NCBI GenBank assembly: GCA_013289665.1
Contig: JABCZN010000010.1
Location: 1 to 64,000, forward strand
Source of the DNA: Acidobacteriota bacterium
GTDB lineage: Bacteria; Acidobacteriota; Terriglobia; Acidiferrales; UBA7541
DNA length: 64,000 nt
Direction: 5' to 3'
Made by a program: the position numbers and the translations under genes. The notes below the pieces were generated by a model. That model saw only the letters and a program-made list of their open reading frames with translations, was not told where the DNA came from and made no database searches. This document shows, in pieces, positions 50,988 to 60,166 of this stretch (its first letter is position 1; the number at the start of each line of letters is the position of its first letter).

Positions 50988-52061
50988 ATGAGACTGAAAC
51001 TGCGGGGAATGAAATGGGGAAGTGTCCGGCGGAGAGCCGTGGCAATTCTGCTTCTGGTTTTTGGGCTGCTGCTCGCCGCGGATTTGTCGACGGCCAGCAT
51101 TCCGGATGATAACCCCATTCCCAGTATTTTCGAGCCGCACTCGACGCCGGCCGATTCGATCTTTCATCTGTCACGTTTCGTTCTGGCGATCACCGGGATG
51201 ATCTTCCTGGTGGTATTTGTTCTGCTGGTTTATGTACTTGTGAAGTATCGCGCCCGGACGACGGATTCCCCCCACGAGCCGCCCCAGGTCTATGGCAGCA
51301 CGCAGATTGAGCTGGCATGGACCGTGATTCCGATCCTGATCGTGGTGGTGCTGTTCCTGGCCACGACGCGGGTGATCCGCGCCATTCAGGACGCGCCAGA
51401 ACCGGCGAATGTGGTGGAGGTGACAGCCATCGGGCACCAGTTCTGGTGGGAATTCCGCTATCCGGCGCTTGGCGTGGTGACCGCCAACGAACTGCACATT
51501 CCCGTGAGCGATCCGGCGAATCCCACGCCGACTTACCTGAAGCTGCTTTCCGCGGACACGGATCACAGTTTCTGGGTGCCGCAGCTGGCGGGAAAGACCG
51601 ACTTGATTCCGGGCAGAGTGAATACAATGTGGATGGACCCGCACCGGACGGGCGTTTTCCTGGGGCAATGCGCGCAATATTGCGGCACGCAGCACGCGAA
51701 GATGCTGTTAGAGGTGTTCGTGGACAGCCGGGAAGATTTTCAGGCGTGGGTGAACGCGCAAAAACAGCCGGCGAAACAGGAGGAGGACGTGGGCGCGGGC
51801 CGGCATGTGTTTGAAACGACTGCATGCGTCAACTGCCATGCGGTGGCGGGCACCCTTGCGACGGGCCGATTCGGTCCCGACCTCACGCATATGATGAGCC
51901 GGAGAACCATCGCATCCGGCGCGGCCGAAAATACTCCGGAGAACCTTGGCATGTGGATCCAGGATCCGGAGATGATCAAACCCGGCTCTTTGATGCCGGC
52001 GATGAAATTGAGCGACAGCGATCAGGACGCGCTGGTGCGGTACCTCGAGACGTTGCGATAG
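50988..52061 (+). CDS. ctaC: Cytochrome c oxidase subunit II with fused cytochrome c domain (caa3 type)
   Basis: The 357-residue product receives electrons at CuA and passes them to subunit I. A signal or first helix (about 14-31) is followed by two transmembrane helices (FVLAITGMIFLVVFVLLVYV, AWTVIPILIVVVLFLATTRV) and the cupredoxin domain with GHQFWWEFRYP and GQCAQYCGTQHAKM, which contains the CuA Cys, His and Met ligands. A C-terminal cytochrome c domain has the CVNCH heme site and a Met in LMPAMKL. The presence of both marks a caa3-type oxidase. It begins an operon with ctaD 22 nt downstream. The start at 50988 follows GGGAGAACCGGAAAAG. Confidence 0.92.
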   Translation: MRLKLRGMKWGSVRRRAVAILLLVFGLLLAADLSTASIPDDNPIPSIFEPHSTPADSIFHLSRFVLAITGMIFLVVFVLLVYVLVKYRARTTDSPHEPPQVYGSTQIELAWTVIPILIVVVLFLATTRVIRAIQDAPEPANVVEVTAIGHQFWWEFRYPALGVVTANELHIPVSDPANPTPTYLKLLSADTDHSFWVPQLAGKTDLIPGRVNTMWMDPHRTGVFLGQCAQYCGTQHAKMLLEVFVDSREDFQAWVNAQKQPAKQEEDVGAGRHVFETTACVNCHAVAGTLATGRFGPDLTHMMSRRTIASGAAENTPENLGMWIQDPEMIKPGSLMPAMKLSDSDQDALVRYLETLR

Positions 52062-52083
52062 CGGGAGATCTGGGAGAAAAGCG

Positions 52084-53757
52084 ATGTCATCGGATGCAAT
52101 GACCATCAGGGCTGCGGGAGCCGCTGGACGGCCGTGGGTGGAGGCAGTGCAGGATTGGATCACCACGGTTGATCACAAACGGCTGGGAATTCTCTACATT
52201 CTCTATGCGCTGTTGTTTCTTCTCATCGGCGGACTCGAAGCGATTGTCATCCGCATCCAGTTGATGCGCCCGCACAACGACTTTGTTTCGCCGCAGGTTT
52301 TCAACCGCATGTTCACCATGCACGGAACCACCATGATTTTCTTCGTGATCATGCCGGTGATGTTTGGCTTTGCCAACTACCTGGTTCCGCTGATGATCGG
52401 CGCACGGGACATGGCGTTTCCGCGGCTGAATGCGTTCAGTTTCTGGCTGACTGCATTCGGAGGGCTGCTTCTCTACTTCAGCTTCTTGGGGGGCAGCGGC
52501 CTCTATGGCGCGGGGAATGCTCCCGACGTGGGATGGTGGGCGTACGCTCCATTGACCTCGCGCGCGTTTTCGCCGGGCCACAGCGCGGACTACTGGACGA
52601 TTGCGGTGCTGGTGTCGGGTTTCGGCAGCATCGGGACGGCGACCAATATCATTGCCACGATCCTCTCGATGCGGTGCCCGGGGATGACGCTCAGCCGCAT
52701 GCCGCTGATGGCCTGGATGACGCTGGTCATGTCAGGACTGGTTTTGATTTCGATCAGCCCGCTTTCGGCGGCTCAGATCATGCTGCTGGTGGACCGTTAT
52801 CTGGGGGGCCATTTCTTCGATACCCAGGCGGGAGGGTCCGCGACGCTGTGGATGCACTTTTTCTGGATTTTCGGACACCCGGAAGTCTACATCCTGGTGA
52901 TTCCCGCCTTTGCGTTTGCGTCCGAGATCATTCCGGTGTTCTCGCGCAAACCGATTTTCGGATACCCGGTGATGGTGGCGGCAACCGTGAGCATCGGGTT
53001 TATCAGCATGAGCGTGTGGGCGCATCACATGTTCACGATCGGTATGAGCGCCGCCTCGAATACCTTTTTCGTGCTGACGACGATGGCGATCGCCGTTCCC
53101 ACTGGCATCAAGATCTTCAACTGGTTGGGCACGATGTGGGGCGGGAAGATCCAGTTCAAGACGCCGATGCTGTTCTCGATCGCGTTCCTGTTCCAGTTCC
53201 TGATCGCGGGCCTTACCGGCGTGATGCTGGGCACGGCGCCGTTCAACTGGCAGCTCAGCGGATCCTACTTTGTGGTGGCGCATTTCCACTACGTGATTGT
53301 GGGGGCGATTCTGTTTTGTATTTTCGGCGCGATTTATTACTGGTATCCAAAAATTACCGGAAGAATGCTGAACGAAAGGCTGGGCAAGCTGCATTTCTGG
53401 CTGTTCGTCGTCGGATTTCACCTGACGTTTGACCCCATGCACATTCCCGGCGTGCTGGGCATGCCGCGGCGCATCTACACCTACGAACCCGGCCGCGGCT
53501 GGGATAGCTGGAACGTGATTGTATCGGTCGGTGCATTTATCCAGGGCATCGCCACGCTGCTGTTTCTGGCGAACCTTGTACTTTCCTATTTCAAGGGAAG
53601 GAAGGCAGGGAGCGATCCCTGGGACGCGTGGACGCTTGAATGGTCCGTAAGTTCGCCCCCGCCAGTTTACAATTTCGCCGTCATACCGGCGGTCCGGAGC
53701 CGTCGCCCGCTTTGGGATCAGAAGCATCCCGAAGATCCGGATAGCCGTTATGAATAA
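52084..53757 (+). CDS. ctaD: Cytochrome c oxidase subunit I
   Basis: The 557-residue heme-copper oxidase subunit has twelve predicted helices. Ligand and channel motifs are VFNRMFTMHGTTMIFFVIMP (heme a His in MHG), WIFGHPEVYILVIPAFAFAS (CuB His and the cross-linked Tyr), SVWAHHMFTIGM (two CuB His) and GSYFVVAHFHYVIVG (heme a3 and a His ligands). The HPEVY motif with Glu fits an A-type proton path. It is 9 nt before ctaE and forms the core of the terminal oxidase in the inner membrane, reducing O2 to water. Confidence 0.95.
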   Translation: MSSDAMTIRAAGAAGRPWVEAVQDWITTVDHKRLGILYILYALLFLLIGGLEAIVIRIQLMRPHNDFVSPQVFNRMFTMHGTTMIFFVIMPVMFGFANYLVPLMIGARDMAFPRLNAFSFWLTAFGGLLLYFSFLGGSGLYGAGNAPDVGWWAYAPLTSRAFSPGHSADYWTIAVLVSGFGSIGTATNIIATILSMRCPGMTLSRMPLMAWMTLVMSGLVLISISPLSAAQIMLLVDRYLGGHFFDTQAGGSATLWMHFFWIFGHPEVYILVIPAFAFASEIIPVFSRKPIFGYPVMVAATVSIGFISMSVWAHHMFTIGMSAASNTFFVLTTMAIAVPTGIKIFNWLGTMWGGKIQFKTPMLFSIAFLFQFLIAGLTGVMLGTAPFNWQLSGSYFVVAHFHYVIVGAILFCIFGAIYYWYPKITGRMLNERLGKLHFWLFVVGFHLTFDPMHIPGVLGMPRRIYTYEPGRGWDSWNVIVSVGAFIQGIATLLFLANLVLSYFKGRKAGSDPWDAWTLEWSVSSPPPVYNFAVIPAVRSRRPLWDQKHPEDPDSRYE

Positions 53758-53769
53758 CGGGAGTAATGG

Positions 53770-54366
53770 ATGAGTGCAATCACCACACCCATAGCCCAGA
53801 CACCCGGCACCTGGAGTCTTCCCTATCGGAGCAAGGTCGGGATGGCCTGCCTGATTATTGCGGAGTCGGCGATCTTCACCATTTTTGTGGTGGCCTATCT
53901 TTACTATGCGGGAAAAAGCATGACCGGACCGACGCCGCGCGAAGTGCTGGAGACACCCATCTTCTACACGATTTGCCTGCTGTCCAGCAGCTTGACGATT
54001 CACTTCGCGTCGAGACTGCTCGAGCGAGGCAGTCGCGGGGCCTTTCTTGGGTTTTGGTTTCTGACGATTCTTCTGGGCGGTTTATTCCTGTTTGGCACCG
54101 GGCGCGAATGGCACCGGCTGATCTACGGGCATGGGCTTACGATTTCGACGAATCTGTTCGGGACTACGTATTATTCGCTCGTGGGGCTGCACGCGTTTCA
54201 CGTCACCGTGGGCTTGATCCTGTTGAGTGCCGTTTTTTTGTTCGGGCTGGCCGGGCGCGTCGGACGGGAACAATCCGCGCGGGTGGAAGTGCTTTCGATG
54301 TACTGGCATTTTGTGGATGGGGTCTGGATTGTGGTGTTCACGGTGGTTTACATTCTGGGGCGTTGA
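53770..54366 (+). CDS. ctaE: Cytochrome c oxidase subunit III
   Basis: The 198-residue subunit has five predicted helices. Characteristic segments are GMACLIIAESAIFTIFVVAY with an early Glu, TIHFASRLLERGSRGAFLGF, and SLVGLHAFHVTVGLILLSAV with SMYWHFVDGVWIVVFTVVYI, the usual YWHFVDxVW signature. It is shorter than seven-helix forms, as expected of bacterial caa3 oxidases. The ATG at 53770 follows GGGAG; another frame has an ATG at 53766, which I reject. It lies in the oxidase operon, 12 nt after ctaD. Confidence 0.92.
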   Translation: MSAITTPIAQTPGTWSLPYRSKVGMACLIIAESAIFTIFVVAYLYYAGKSMTGPTPREVLETPIFYTICLLSSSLTIHFASRLLERGSRGAFLGFWFLTILLGGLFLFGTGREWHRLIYGHGLTISTNLFGTTYYSLVGLHAFHVTVGLILLSAVFLFGLAGRVGREQSARVEVLSMYWHFVDGVWIVVFTVVYILGR

Positions 54367-54375
54367 GGAGAAGCA

Positions 54376-55248
54376 ATGTCCACCGAGCTGTCTGCGGAAA
54401 ATCTGGAACGCGGCACGCGAAATCCCACCCGGATGGAATTGCCGGCGCCCACAGCCTGGCCGATAGTTCTGGGATTCGGGTTCACGCTGCTGTTTGCGGG
54501 TCTTCTGACCAACGTATCCGTGAGCGTGCTCGGTCTGGTGTTGTCATTGGCGGGTTGCGTTGGATGGTTTCGGGAGGTGCTTCCCGAAGAGCACGAAGAA
54601 GTGGTGGACATTGAGCCTGAGGAGGCTTCGATCGCCACCGAGCGCCAGCGCGTCGAGCGGATTCACGTTGACGAAGCAATCGTGCGCGCGTGGCTGCCGC
54701 TTGAAACTTACCCGATCTCGGCCGGTGTGAAAGGCGGCTGGGCGGGAAGCGTGGCGATGGCCGTGCTGGCGTGTATCTACGGCCTTCTGAAGACGGGAAG
54801 CATCTGGTATCCGATCAATCTTCTTGCGGCCGGAATCTATACGCAATCTTTGAATCTCGAGCCAGCGCAGTTGAACGCGTTTCATGCGGGCCCGTTTCTG
54901 GCCGCGCTGGTTTTGCACGGCCTGGTGTCGACGCTCGTCGGGTTGCTCTACGGCGCGATGCTTCCGATGTTTCCGCGGCGGCCGATTCTTCTTGGCGGGC
55001 TGATCGCTCCCGTGCTGTGGTCGGGATTGCTGTACTCGATTTTGGGCTTGTTGAATCCGGTGCTCGGGAGCCACATCAACTGGTTCTGGTTCATGGCTTC
55101 GCAGATCGGGTTCGGGGTTGTTGCGGGTCTTGTGGTCGTCCGCCAGGCGCGGGTTCCAACGCGCGAGAATCTGCCGTTTGCGGTGCGTGCGGGGATTGAA
55201 GCGCCGGGAATGATGCGGCGAAAGGAAAGCGGAGAAAAGCGTCCTTGA
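54376..55248 (+). CDS. Membrane protein of the oxidase operon
   Basis: The 290-residue product has seven or so hydrophobic segments, such as WPIVLGFGFTLLFAGLLTNV, then VLGLVLSLAGCVGWFREVLP, and a C-terminal block AALVLHGLVSTLVGLLYGAM, ILLGGLIAPVLWSGLLYSIL. A basic/acidic loop (EEHEEVVDIEPEEASIATER) separates two halves. The first half (two helices) resembles oxidase subunit IV; the remainder is specific to this group. Its place between ctaE and the diheme cytochrome c gene suggests an assembly or stabilising role. Function unknown. Confidence 0.75.
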   Translation: MSTELSAENLERGTRNPTRMELPAPTAWPIVLGFGFTLLFAGLLTNVSVSVLGLVLSLAGCVGWFREVLPEEHEEVVDIEPEEASIATERQRVERIHVDEAIVRAWLPLETYPISAGVKGGWAGSVAMAVLACIYGLLKTGSIWYPINLLAAGIYTQSLNLEPAQLNAFHAGPFLAALVLHGLVSTLVGLLYGAMLPMFPRRPILLGGLIAPVLWSGLLYSILGLLNPVLGSHINWFWFMASQIGFGVVAGLVVVRQARVPTRENLPFAVRAGIEAPGMMRRKESGEKRP

Positions 55249-55991
55249 GAGCATTATTGCATCCATGCATTTCGCTGGCGCTCGGAGCTTTGCTGCTGGG
55301 CGGCTGCGAATTCTCGCATGGACGGCCAGGGAAGGATTCAGAGACGCTGGCGCCGGATGAGATTCTGGACTTCAAGATTCTGTACGCCGAAAATTGCGCC
55401 GGTTGTCACGGCACGGATGGACGGGGCGGCGCGGCCATTGCGCTGGGCGATCCCGTGTACCTGGCGATCGCGGAGGAAGCGGCGATGCGCAAGGTCACGG
55501 CGGAGGGTGTGCGTGGAACGTCCATGCCGGCGTTTGCCCGGAGCGCGGGCGGCATGCTGACCGACAAGCAGATAGACGTAATCACAACGCAGATCCGGGC
55601 CCGCTGGGCCCGCCCGGGAATTCTTGCCGGAGTCCGGGCGCCCTCTTACGAAAACCTGCAAAAATCTCCGGGCGACGCCGCGCGCGGGGGACTTGTCTAC
55701 AAGACCTACTGCGAATCCTGTCACGGCGCGGAAGGACGGGGCGGAGATAAAGGCAGTGCGATTACCGATCGAGCTTTTCTCGAGTTGGTAAGCGACCAGG
55801 AATTGCGCACGCTTGTGATCGTTGGACGCCCGGAATTGAATGCGCCCGACTGGCGCGGCAACGTGCCGGGCAAGCCGATGTCGGAGGCGGACGTCACGGA
55901 TGTGGTCGCGTGGCTTGCTTCGCGGCGCGCGCAAAACCCCGGGCTGCCGTATCGCGCCATCGAAAGCACCCCGGCGCCAGGAGCCAGATGA
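55245..55991 (+). CDS. Diheme cytochrome c lipoprotein
   Basis: The 248-residue lipoprotein (SLALGALLLGGC lipobox) has two cytochrome c domains. Heme sites are ENCAGCHGTDGRGG and TYCESCHGAEGRGG, with Met-ligand regions GTSMPAFARS and GKPMSEADVTDV. It would carry electrons between the bc-type complex encoded downstream and the caa3 oxidase. The start is a TTG overlapping the preceding stop (TTGA), and its stop overlaps the Rieske start (ATGA), so the operon is tightly coupled. Confidence 0.87.
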   Translation: MRALLHPCISLALGALLLGGCEFSHGRPGKDSETLAPDEILDFKILYAENCAGCHGTDGRGGAAIALGDPVYLAIAEEAAMRKVTAEGVRGTSMPAFARSAGGMLTDKQIDVITTQIRARWARPGILAGVRAPSYENLQKSPGDAARGGLVYKTYCESCHGAEGRGGDKGSAITDRAFLELVSDQELRTLVIVGRPELNAPDWRGNVPGKPMSEADVTDVVAWLASRRAQNPGLPYRAIESTPAPGAR

Positions 55992-56536
55992 TGCCGAACG
56001 AAGAGACACTTTCTCGCCGCGGGTTGCTCGTGAAATTGGGACTCCTGCTCAACGGGCTGGTGGCGGCGGCGCTGGCAGTGCCCGTCCTCCGCTACGTTCT
56101 TTCGCCGGTCACGCGCGGGAGGGGGAACGCCTTCCTCCAGTGGGTTTCGCTTGGGCGGGTGAGCGAATTTCCAGAAGGCGAAACGCGGCTGGCGACATTC
56201 CGGAATCCAAATGTGATGCCGGCGGACGGCGAGACCGTGGCCACGGCATGCTGGGTGCGGCGCATCGAAGGAGAGAAGTTCCAGGTTTTCGCGATCAACT
56301 GCGCGCATCTCGGCTGCCCGGTGCGATGGTTTCAACAGTCCGGATTATTCATGTGCCCTTGCCATGGTGGCGTGTATTACAGCGACGGGTCGCGGGCTTC
56401 AGGCCCTCCGGAGCGCGGGCTTTTCGAATATGCGTATAAAGTGAAGGACGGGCTGATTACCATCGAAGCGGGGGAAATTCCCACTCCCGGCACGCCGACG
56501 GCGGCGCTCGATCAGGAGCGGCCTCCATGCGCGTGA
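55988..56536 (+). CDS. Rieske iron-sulfur protein
   Basis: This 182-residue subunit of the bc-type complex has a twin-arginine anchor (LSRRGLLVKLGLLLNGLVAA) and a Rieske domain with FAINCAHLGCPVRW and FMCPCHGGVYYSDG, giving the two Cys and two His ligands of the 2Fe-2S cluster. It transfers electrons from quinol to the c-type hemes. ATG at 55988 (or 55991) overlaps the previous stop. It overlaps the cytochrome b gene by 10 bp. The chain is short, like cyanobacterial-type Rieske proteins. Confidence 0.92.
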   Translation: MMPNEETLSRRGLLVKLGLLLNGLVAAALAVPVLRYVLSPVTRGRGNAFLQWVSLGRVSEFPEGETRLATFRNPNVMPADGETVATACWVRRIEGEKFQVFAINCAHLGCPVRWFQQSGLFMCPCHGGVYYSDGSRASGPPERGLFEYAYKVKDGLITIEAGEIPTPGTPTAALDQERPPCA

Positions 56537-58002
56537 TCTCTCAAGTTGGCCTGTGGCTCGAGCGGCGATTGCAATTGGCGGCGGCCACTCGCGAAACGGC
56601 GGAGCACCGCGTTCCGCGAAACACCGCCAGTTGGTTCTATGTTTTCGGCAGCGCGGCGCTGGTGGTTTTCATGCTGCAGATTGCCACCGGGATTTTGCTG
56701 GCGCTTGTCTACGTTCCTTCGGCCGCCGAGGCGTGGAGCAGCCTCCAGGTGCTCAATCACGACATCGCACTTGGCTGGTTCATCCGCGCGCTGCACGGTT
56801 GGGGTTCGAACTTCATGGTGGCGATCGTTCTGATCCACATGGTGCAGGTGTTTCTTTTTGGCGCTTACAAATTTCCGCGGGAGCTCACCTGGATTGTGGG
56901 CGTTTTCCTGCTACTGATGACTTTGGGGATGGCCTTCAGCGGCCAGGTGCTTCGTTTTGATCAGGACGCCTACTGGGGACTGGGGATCGGCGCTTCGATC
57001 GCCAGCCGTGTGCCCATCCTGGGGCCGGCGACAGTAAGGCTGATGCTCGGCGGGCCGATCATCGCCGGCGCCACGCTTTCGCGTTTTTTCGCGCTGCACG
57101 TGTTCGCGATACCCGGGCTGCTGATAGTGCTGGTGGGTTTGCACCTGTTGATGGTGCTGAAACTTGGCATCAATGAGTGGCCGATGCCCGGGCGCATCGT
57201 GAAGCGCGCGACCTACACAGCGGATTATGAAGAGCTCGTAAAGAAAGATGGCGCGCCCTTCGTTCCCTACGCGGTGTGGAAGGATATTTTCTTCGCTGCA
57301 TTCATTTTGCTGGCGGTTGCAGCTTGCGCGGTCTATTTCGGTCCGTTCGGGCCGAGCGGACGCCCGGACCCGACGATTATTCAAACTGCGCCGCGGCCCG
57401 ACTACTTTTTCCTGTGGCTGTACGCCTTGCTCTCGCTTCTTCCGCCTTCGCTCGAGACGCCGGCGCTTCTGGTTGGCCCCGTGGTGGTGATACTCGGGCT
57501 GATTCTGCTGCCGTTTTTATTTGGCGAGGGCGAAAAAAGCTGGCGCCGGCGGCCGATCGCGGTTCTGAGCATCCTGCTCGTCGCGGTGAGCCTTGGGACA
57601 CTGACGCATCTTTCCGGCTACACACCGTGGAGCCCGCACATGAATGCGTGGAGCGGCGACCCTGTGCCGGAACGCTTCCTGAAGGGCACGACCGCGCTCG
57701 AGCGGCAGGGGGCGCTGGTGTTTCAGGTAAAGCAGTGCCGCAACTGCCATTCGCTGGGCGAGCTGGGCGGCCAGAGGGGACCGACTTTGGATAGCGTGGC
57801 GGTGCGGCTCACGCGGGACCAGCTGATCCGCCAGGTAATTCAGGGGGGCGGAAACATGCCGGCGTATGGAAAGAACCTTAGCCCGGCGGAGACGGCGGCG
57901 CTGGTGGCATTCCTCGCGACGCTTCACCCGCCGGGACAGCTTCCCGCCCGGAATTGGGCGCTTGAAGAAAGCCAGGCGCCGGCTGTCGTTCCCGGACGAT
58001 AG
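56527..58002 (+). CDS. Cytochrome b6-subunit IV-cytochrome c fusion
   Basis: This 491-residue quinol-oxidising subunit has heme-b His ligands at H90, H104, H191 and H206. The spacings of 14 and 15 are those of cytochrome b6, not of mitochondrial cytochrome b (14 and 14). A subunit IV-like part follows (about 245-375, with PDYFFLWLYALLSLLP where PEWY is usual). The C-terminal domain has a heme-c site, CRNCHSLGELGG, and a Met near GGNMPAYGKN. Together with the Rieske and diheme c proteins it forms a menaquinol:cytochrome c reductase. It is coupled to the Rieske gene (10-bp overlap) and is 6 nt before ctaG. Confidence 0.9.
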   Translation: MRVISQVGLWLERRLQLAAATRETAEHRVPRNTASWFYVFGSAALVVFMLQIATGILLALVYVPSAAEAWSSLQVLNHDIALGWFIRALHGWGSNFMVAIVLIHMVQVFLFGAYKFPRELTWIVGVFLLLMTLGMAFSGQVLRFDQDAYWGLGIGASIASRVPILGPATVRLMLGGPIIAGATLSRFFALHVFAIPGLLIVLVGLHLLMVLKLGINEWPMPGRIVKRATYTADYEELVKKDGAPFVPYAVWKDIFFAAFILLAVAACAVYFGPFGPSGRPDPTIIQTAPRPDYFFLWLYALLSLLPPSLETPALLVGPVVVILGLILLPFLFGEGEKSWRRRPIAVLSILLVAVSLGTLTHLSGYTPWSPHMNAWSGDPVPERFLKGTTALERQGALVFQVKQCRNCHSLGELGGQRGPTLDSVAVRLTRDQLIRQVIQGGGNMPAYGKNLSPAETAALVAFLATLHPPGQLPARNWALEESQAPAVVPGR

Positions 58003-58008
58003 AGCGCC

Positions 58009-58896
58009 ATGCCAGAAACCGTTCAAAGCGTGCTGGCTGCCTGGACGGTGCCTGTTCCGTTCAGCGTGGCCATAGTTCTCACCGCAATCTGCTATTTGCG
58101 CGGTTGGCGGCAGCTTCGCCTGGCTTCCGCGAAACGTATCCCCCTGTGGCGGGCCGCCAGTGCCCTTGTGGGCTTGTCGATGATCTGGCTGGCGATTGGC
58201 TCGCCGCTTGGGCTCCTGGACGAGCAGCTGCTGACGGCGCACATGACGCAGCATCTGTTGCTGATGACCATCGCGCCGGCGCTCGTTTTGGCCGGTGCGC
58301 CGGTGATGCCCCTTCTTCACGGCTTGCCACAGGGACTTGTCGAGTCCGCCCTCGGCCCATTGTTGCGATGGCCGCTCGCGCAGTCGATTGGTCGTCTGCT
58401 TTTGCAACCCGCCGTCTGCTGGTCTGCCGCCACCGCGGCAGTGGTTGGATGGCACATTCCCGCGGCGTTCAACCTGGCATTCGAGAGGGAAGCATGGCAT
58501 ATCGTTGAGCACCTTTCGTTTCTGGCGGCGGGTTTGCTCTTCTGGTGGCCGGTCATCCAGCCGTGGCCAGCTGTTCCGGTGTGGCCAAGATGGTCGATCC
58601 TCCTTTACCTGTTTTCGGCCACCCTGCCCTGCGACATACTTTCTGCGTACCTGACATTTTCTGACCGAGTGATCTACCCCGCCTATTTGAGCTCGTCCCA
58701 CCTCTTCGGGCTTTCGGCACTGGAGGACCAGCAGTGCGCCGGGGCGCTGATGTGGACCTCGATCACGATCATTTACCTGGTGCCGGCGGCCCAAATCACG
58801 TTGGAGCTGCTTCGGCCGAATCCTGGGATGAGGGTGATCGGGAAGATGGGAATCGGCGGAGCCAGTCCCAGTCCTAAGAGTCCTGGGACTGATTGA
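58009..58896 (+). CDS. ctaG: CtaG-family oxidase assembly membrane protein (caa3_CtaG)
   Basis: This 295-residue protein has seven predicted helices. It matches the caa3_CtaG family, whose members help copper loading or maturation of caa3 oxidases: LDEQLLTAHMTQHLLLMTIA with conserved His, WHIPAAFNLAFEREAWHIVE, and SDRVIYPAYLSSSHLFGLSA with EDQQCAGALMW. It ends the operon. A 9-bp inverted repeat overlaps its 3' end (58864-58892) and could stop transcription. Confidence 0.87.
   Translation: MPETVQSVLAAWTVPVPFSVAIVLTAICYLRGWRQLRLASAKRIPLWRAASALVGLSMIWLAIGSPLGLLDEQLLTAHMTQHLLLMTIAPALVLAGAPVMPLLHGLPQGLVESALGPLLRWPLAQSIGRLLLQPAVCWSAATAAVVGWHIPAAFNLAFEREAWHIVEHLSFLAAGLLFWWPVIQPWPAVPVWPRWSILLYLFSATLPCDILSAYLTFSDRVIYPAYLSSSHLFGLSALEDQQCAGALMWTSITIIYLVPAAQITLELLRPNPGMRVIGKMGIGGASPSPKSPGTD
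58864..58892 (+). terminator. Inverted repeat at the end of the respiratory operon
   Basis: CAGTCCCAG (58864-58872) and CTGGGACTG (58884-58892) form a perfect 9-bp stem with an 11-nt loop, overlapping the last codons of ctaG. There is no T-run after it, so Rho-independent termination is only possible. The gap to 59121 contains no other gene. Confidence 0.45.
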
Positions 58897-59121
58897 GGGT
58901 GGTGGATCGTAACCGTCCGTTTGGGGATTGCTAAGATCAAGCAGGTTCGCCGCATATTTGAGAAAAAGATTGCATACCCGGGGGTCAGATTGCACTTCTC
59001 GTTCGTTAAAGCCAACGAATGCAAGCGCTTTGGGGTGAGGGACAACTTGATGGTGTGGTAGTGGAATTGCACTCGTCTTGGTGTTTACTCTGTCCGCAGA
59101 ATTGATCCCGGGGGACTGACT

Positions 59122-59802
59122 GTGAAACTTATTCGTTTGCTGATGGTAGTAGCATTCCTAGGGCTAGGGGCGACGGTCGCCTTCGCCGACGGCGTGCCAA
59201 CCGACCCGATACTACTCACCAAGGGTTGCGGGCGCGCGGGCCAGCCCGCCTGTGACGCTTACCTGATCACCTCTCCGATGGAGACGATAGGCGTCGTGCT
59301 AACGCTTGACACCACCGAGGGAGATCCGTTCTTCGGAGATGCCATCGCCAGTTTCGTCAATATTTCGGGAAGTACGCTTGATGGGAATTTCACCATCAGC
59401 TTCGTTGTGCCCGATGGCCTGAGTTTTCAGGGATGCGTCGAACCCAGTGATTCCGTGACTCCTCTGTTCAACTGCACGGGCGGCGGAAGTCCCGGCAGTC
59501 CAATTACGGGTGGGGGCACCGCGACATATAACTTGAATGGAGCCTCGATCTGTTCGGTCGATATTGACGATTTGTCTGGCGGCGAAGGTATACCGCCGAC
59601 ATACAGTTCTGACAGCGATTCGGACGATGATTGCCAGGCGGCATTTACGCTCGCGCTGCAGCCCGTCGCTGGCGAGAAACTTCCGCAAACCATAAGCGGC
59701 ACGTTTGCTTCGATTCCCGAGCCGTCTTCAGGCGTGCTTCTGCTTTTTGGTATGGCCGGGTGCCTCCTGGCTCTTAAGGGCCTGCGCACCAACCTGGCCT
59801 AA
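59122..59802 (+). CDS. PEP-CTERM-anchored exported protein
   Basis: The 226-residue product has a signal peptide (LIRLLMVVAFLGLGATVAFA) and a beta-rich body rich in Ser, Gly and Asp (SSDSDSDDD). The C-terminus is IPEPSSGVLLLFGMAGCLLA plus a Lys/Arg-rich end, the PEP-CTERM sorting signal handled by an exosortase. This suggests export and processing into the extracellular matrix or envelope. No exosortase is in the window. GTG start. Function otherwise unknown. Confidence 0.82.
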   Translation: MKLIRLLMVVAFLGLGATVAFADGVPTDPILLTKGCGRAGQPACDAYLITSPMETIGVVLTLDTTEGDPFFGDAIASFVNISGSTLDGNFTISFVVPDGLSFQGCVEPSDSVTPLFNCTGGGSPGSPITGGGTATYNLNGASICSVDIDDLSGGEGIPPTYSSDSDSDDDCQAAFTLALQPVAGEKLPQTISGTFASIPEPSSGVLLLFGMAGCLLALKGLRTNLA

Positions 59803-60166
59803 AGCGTTCTCCGGCAATTATGAGCAATCGCCCGGCTGCCTGAACTCTGTCCGGGCAGCAATCGGTCCGCATCTCTACCCAGGACAACCTCCCTCTTACC
59901 CAATTTCAAAACATAGGAGACTGCCGGAGGGCTCTGAAGTCTTCGGGCTTGGGGATCCACGCCTGCGACTTCCGTTCCTGATCTAGCTCGAGATGCTTCG
60001 CACCTCTCCAGGTTTTCCGCATTCACCGGGCTCCGGCAGACCCGAGACACCCGACCCGGTAGGACCAGCTCGGGGAGGCACGGCATTCGGTTGCTTCCAA
60101 TTCACCGGAATAGACGATAAGTGGCGGCCAGATTCCGAGTGCTCTCTCTGACGCTTCCCTCAGAGT
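59803..60166. other. Structured gap between convergent genes
   Basis: The stretch is convergent between the PEP-CTERM and kinase genes and has no ORF that I can support. GCTGCC-N13-GGCAGC (59835-59859) and ACCGGG-N24-CCCGGT (60025-60060) are possible stem-loops, neither followed by a T-run. Confidence 0.4.

Noticed and set aside
57517..58995. 492-codon open frame antisense to cytochrome b and ctaG
   Set aside because: It lies opposite two confident respiratory genes; composition is Arg/Gln-rich, typical of shadow frames in GC-rich DNA.
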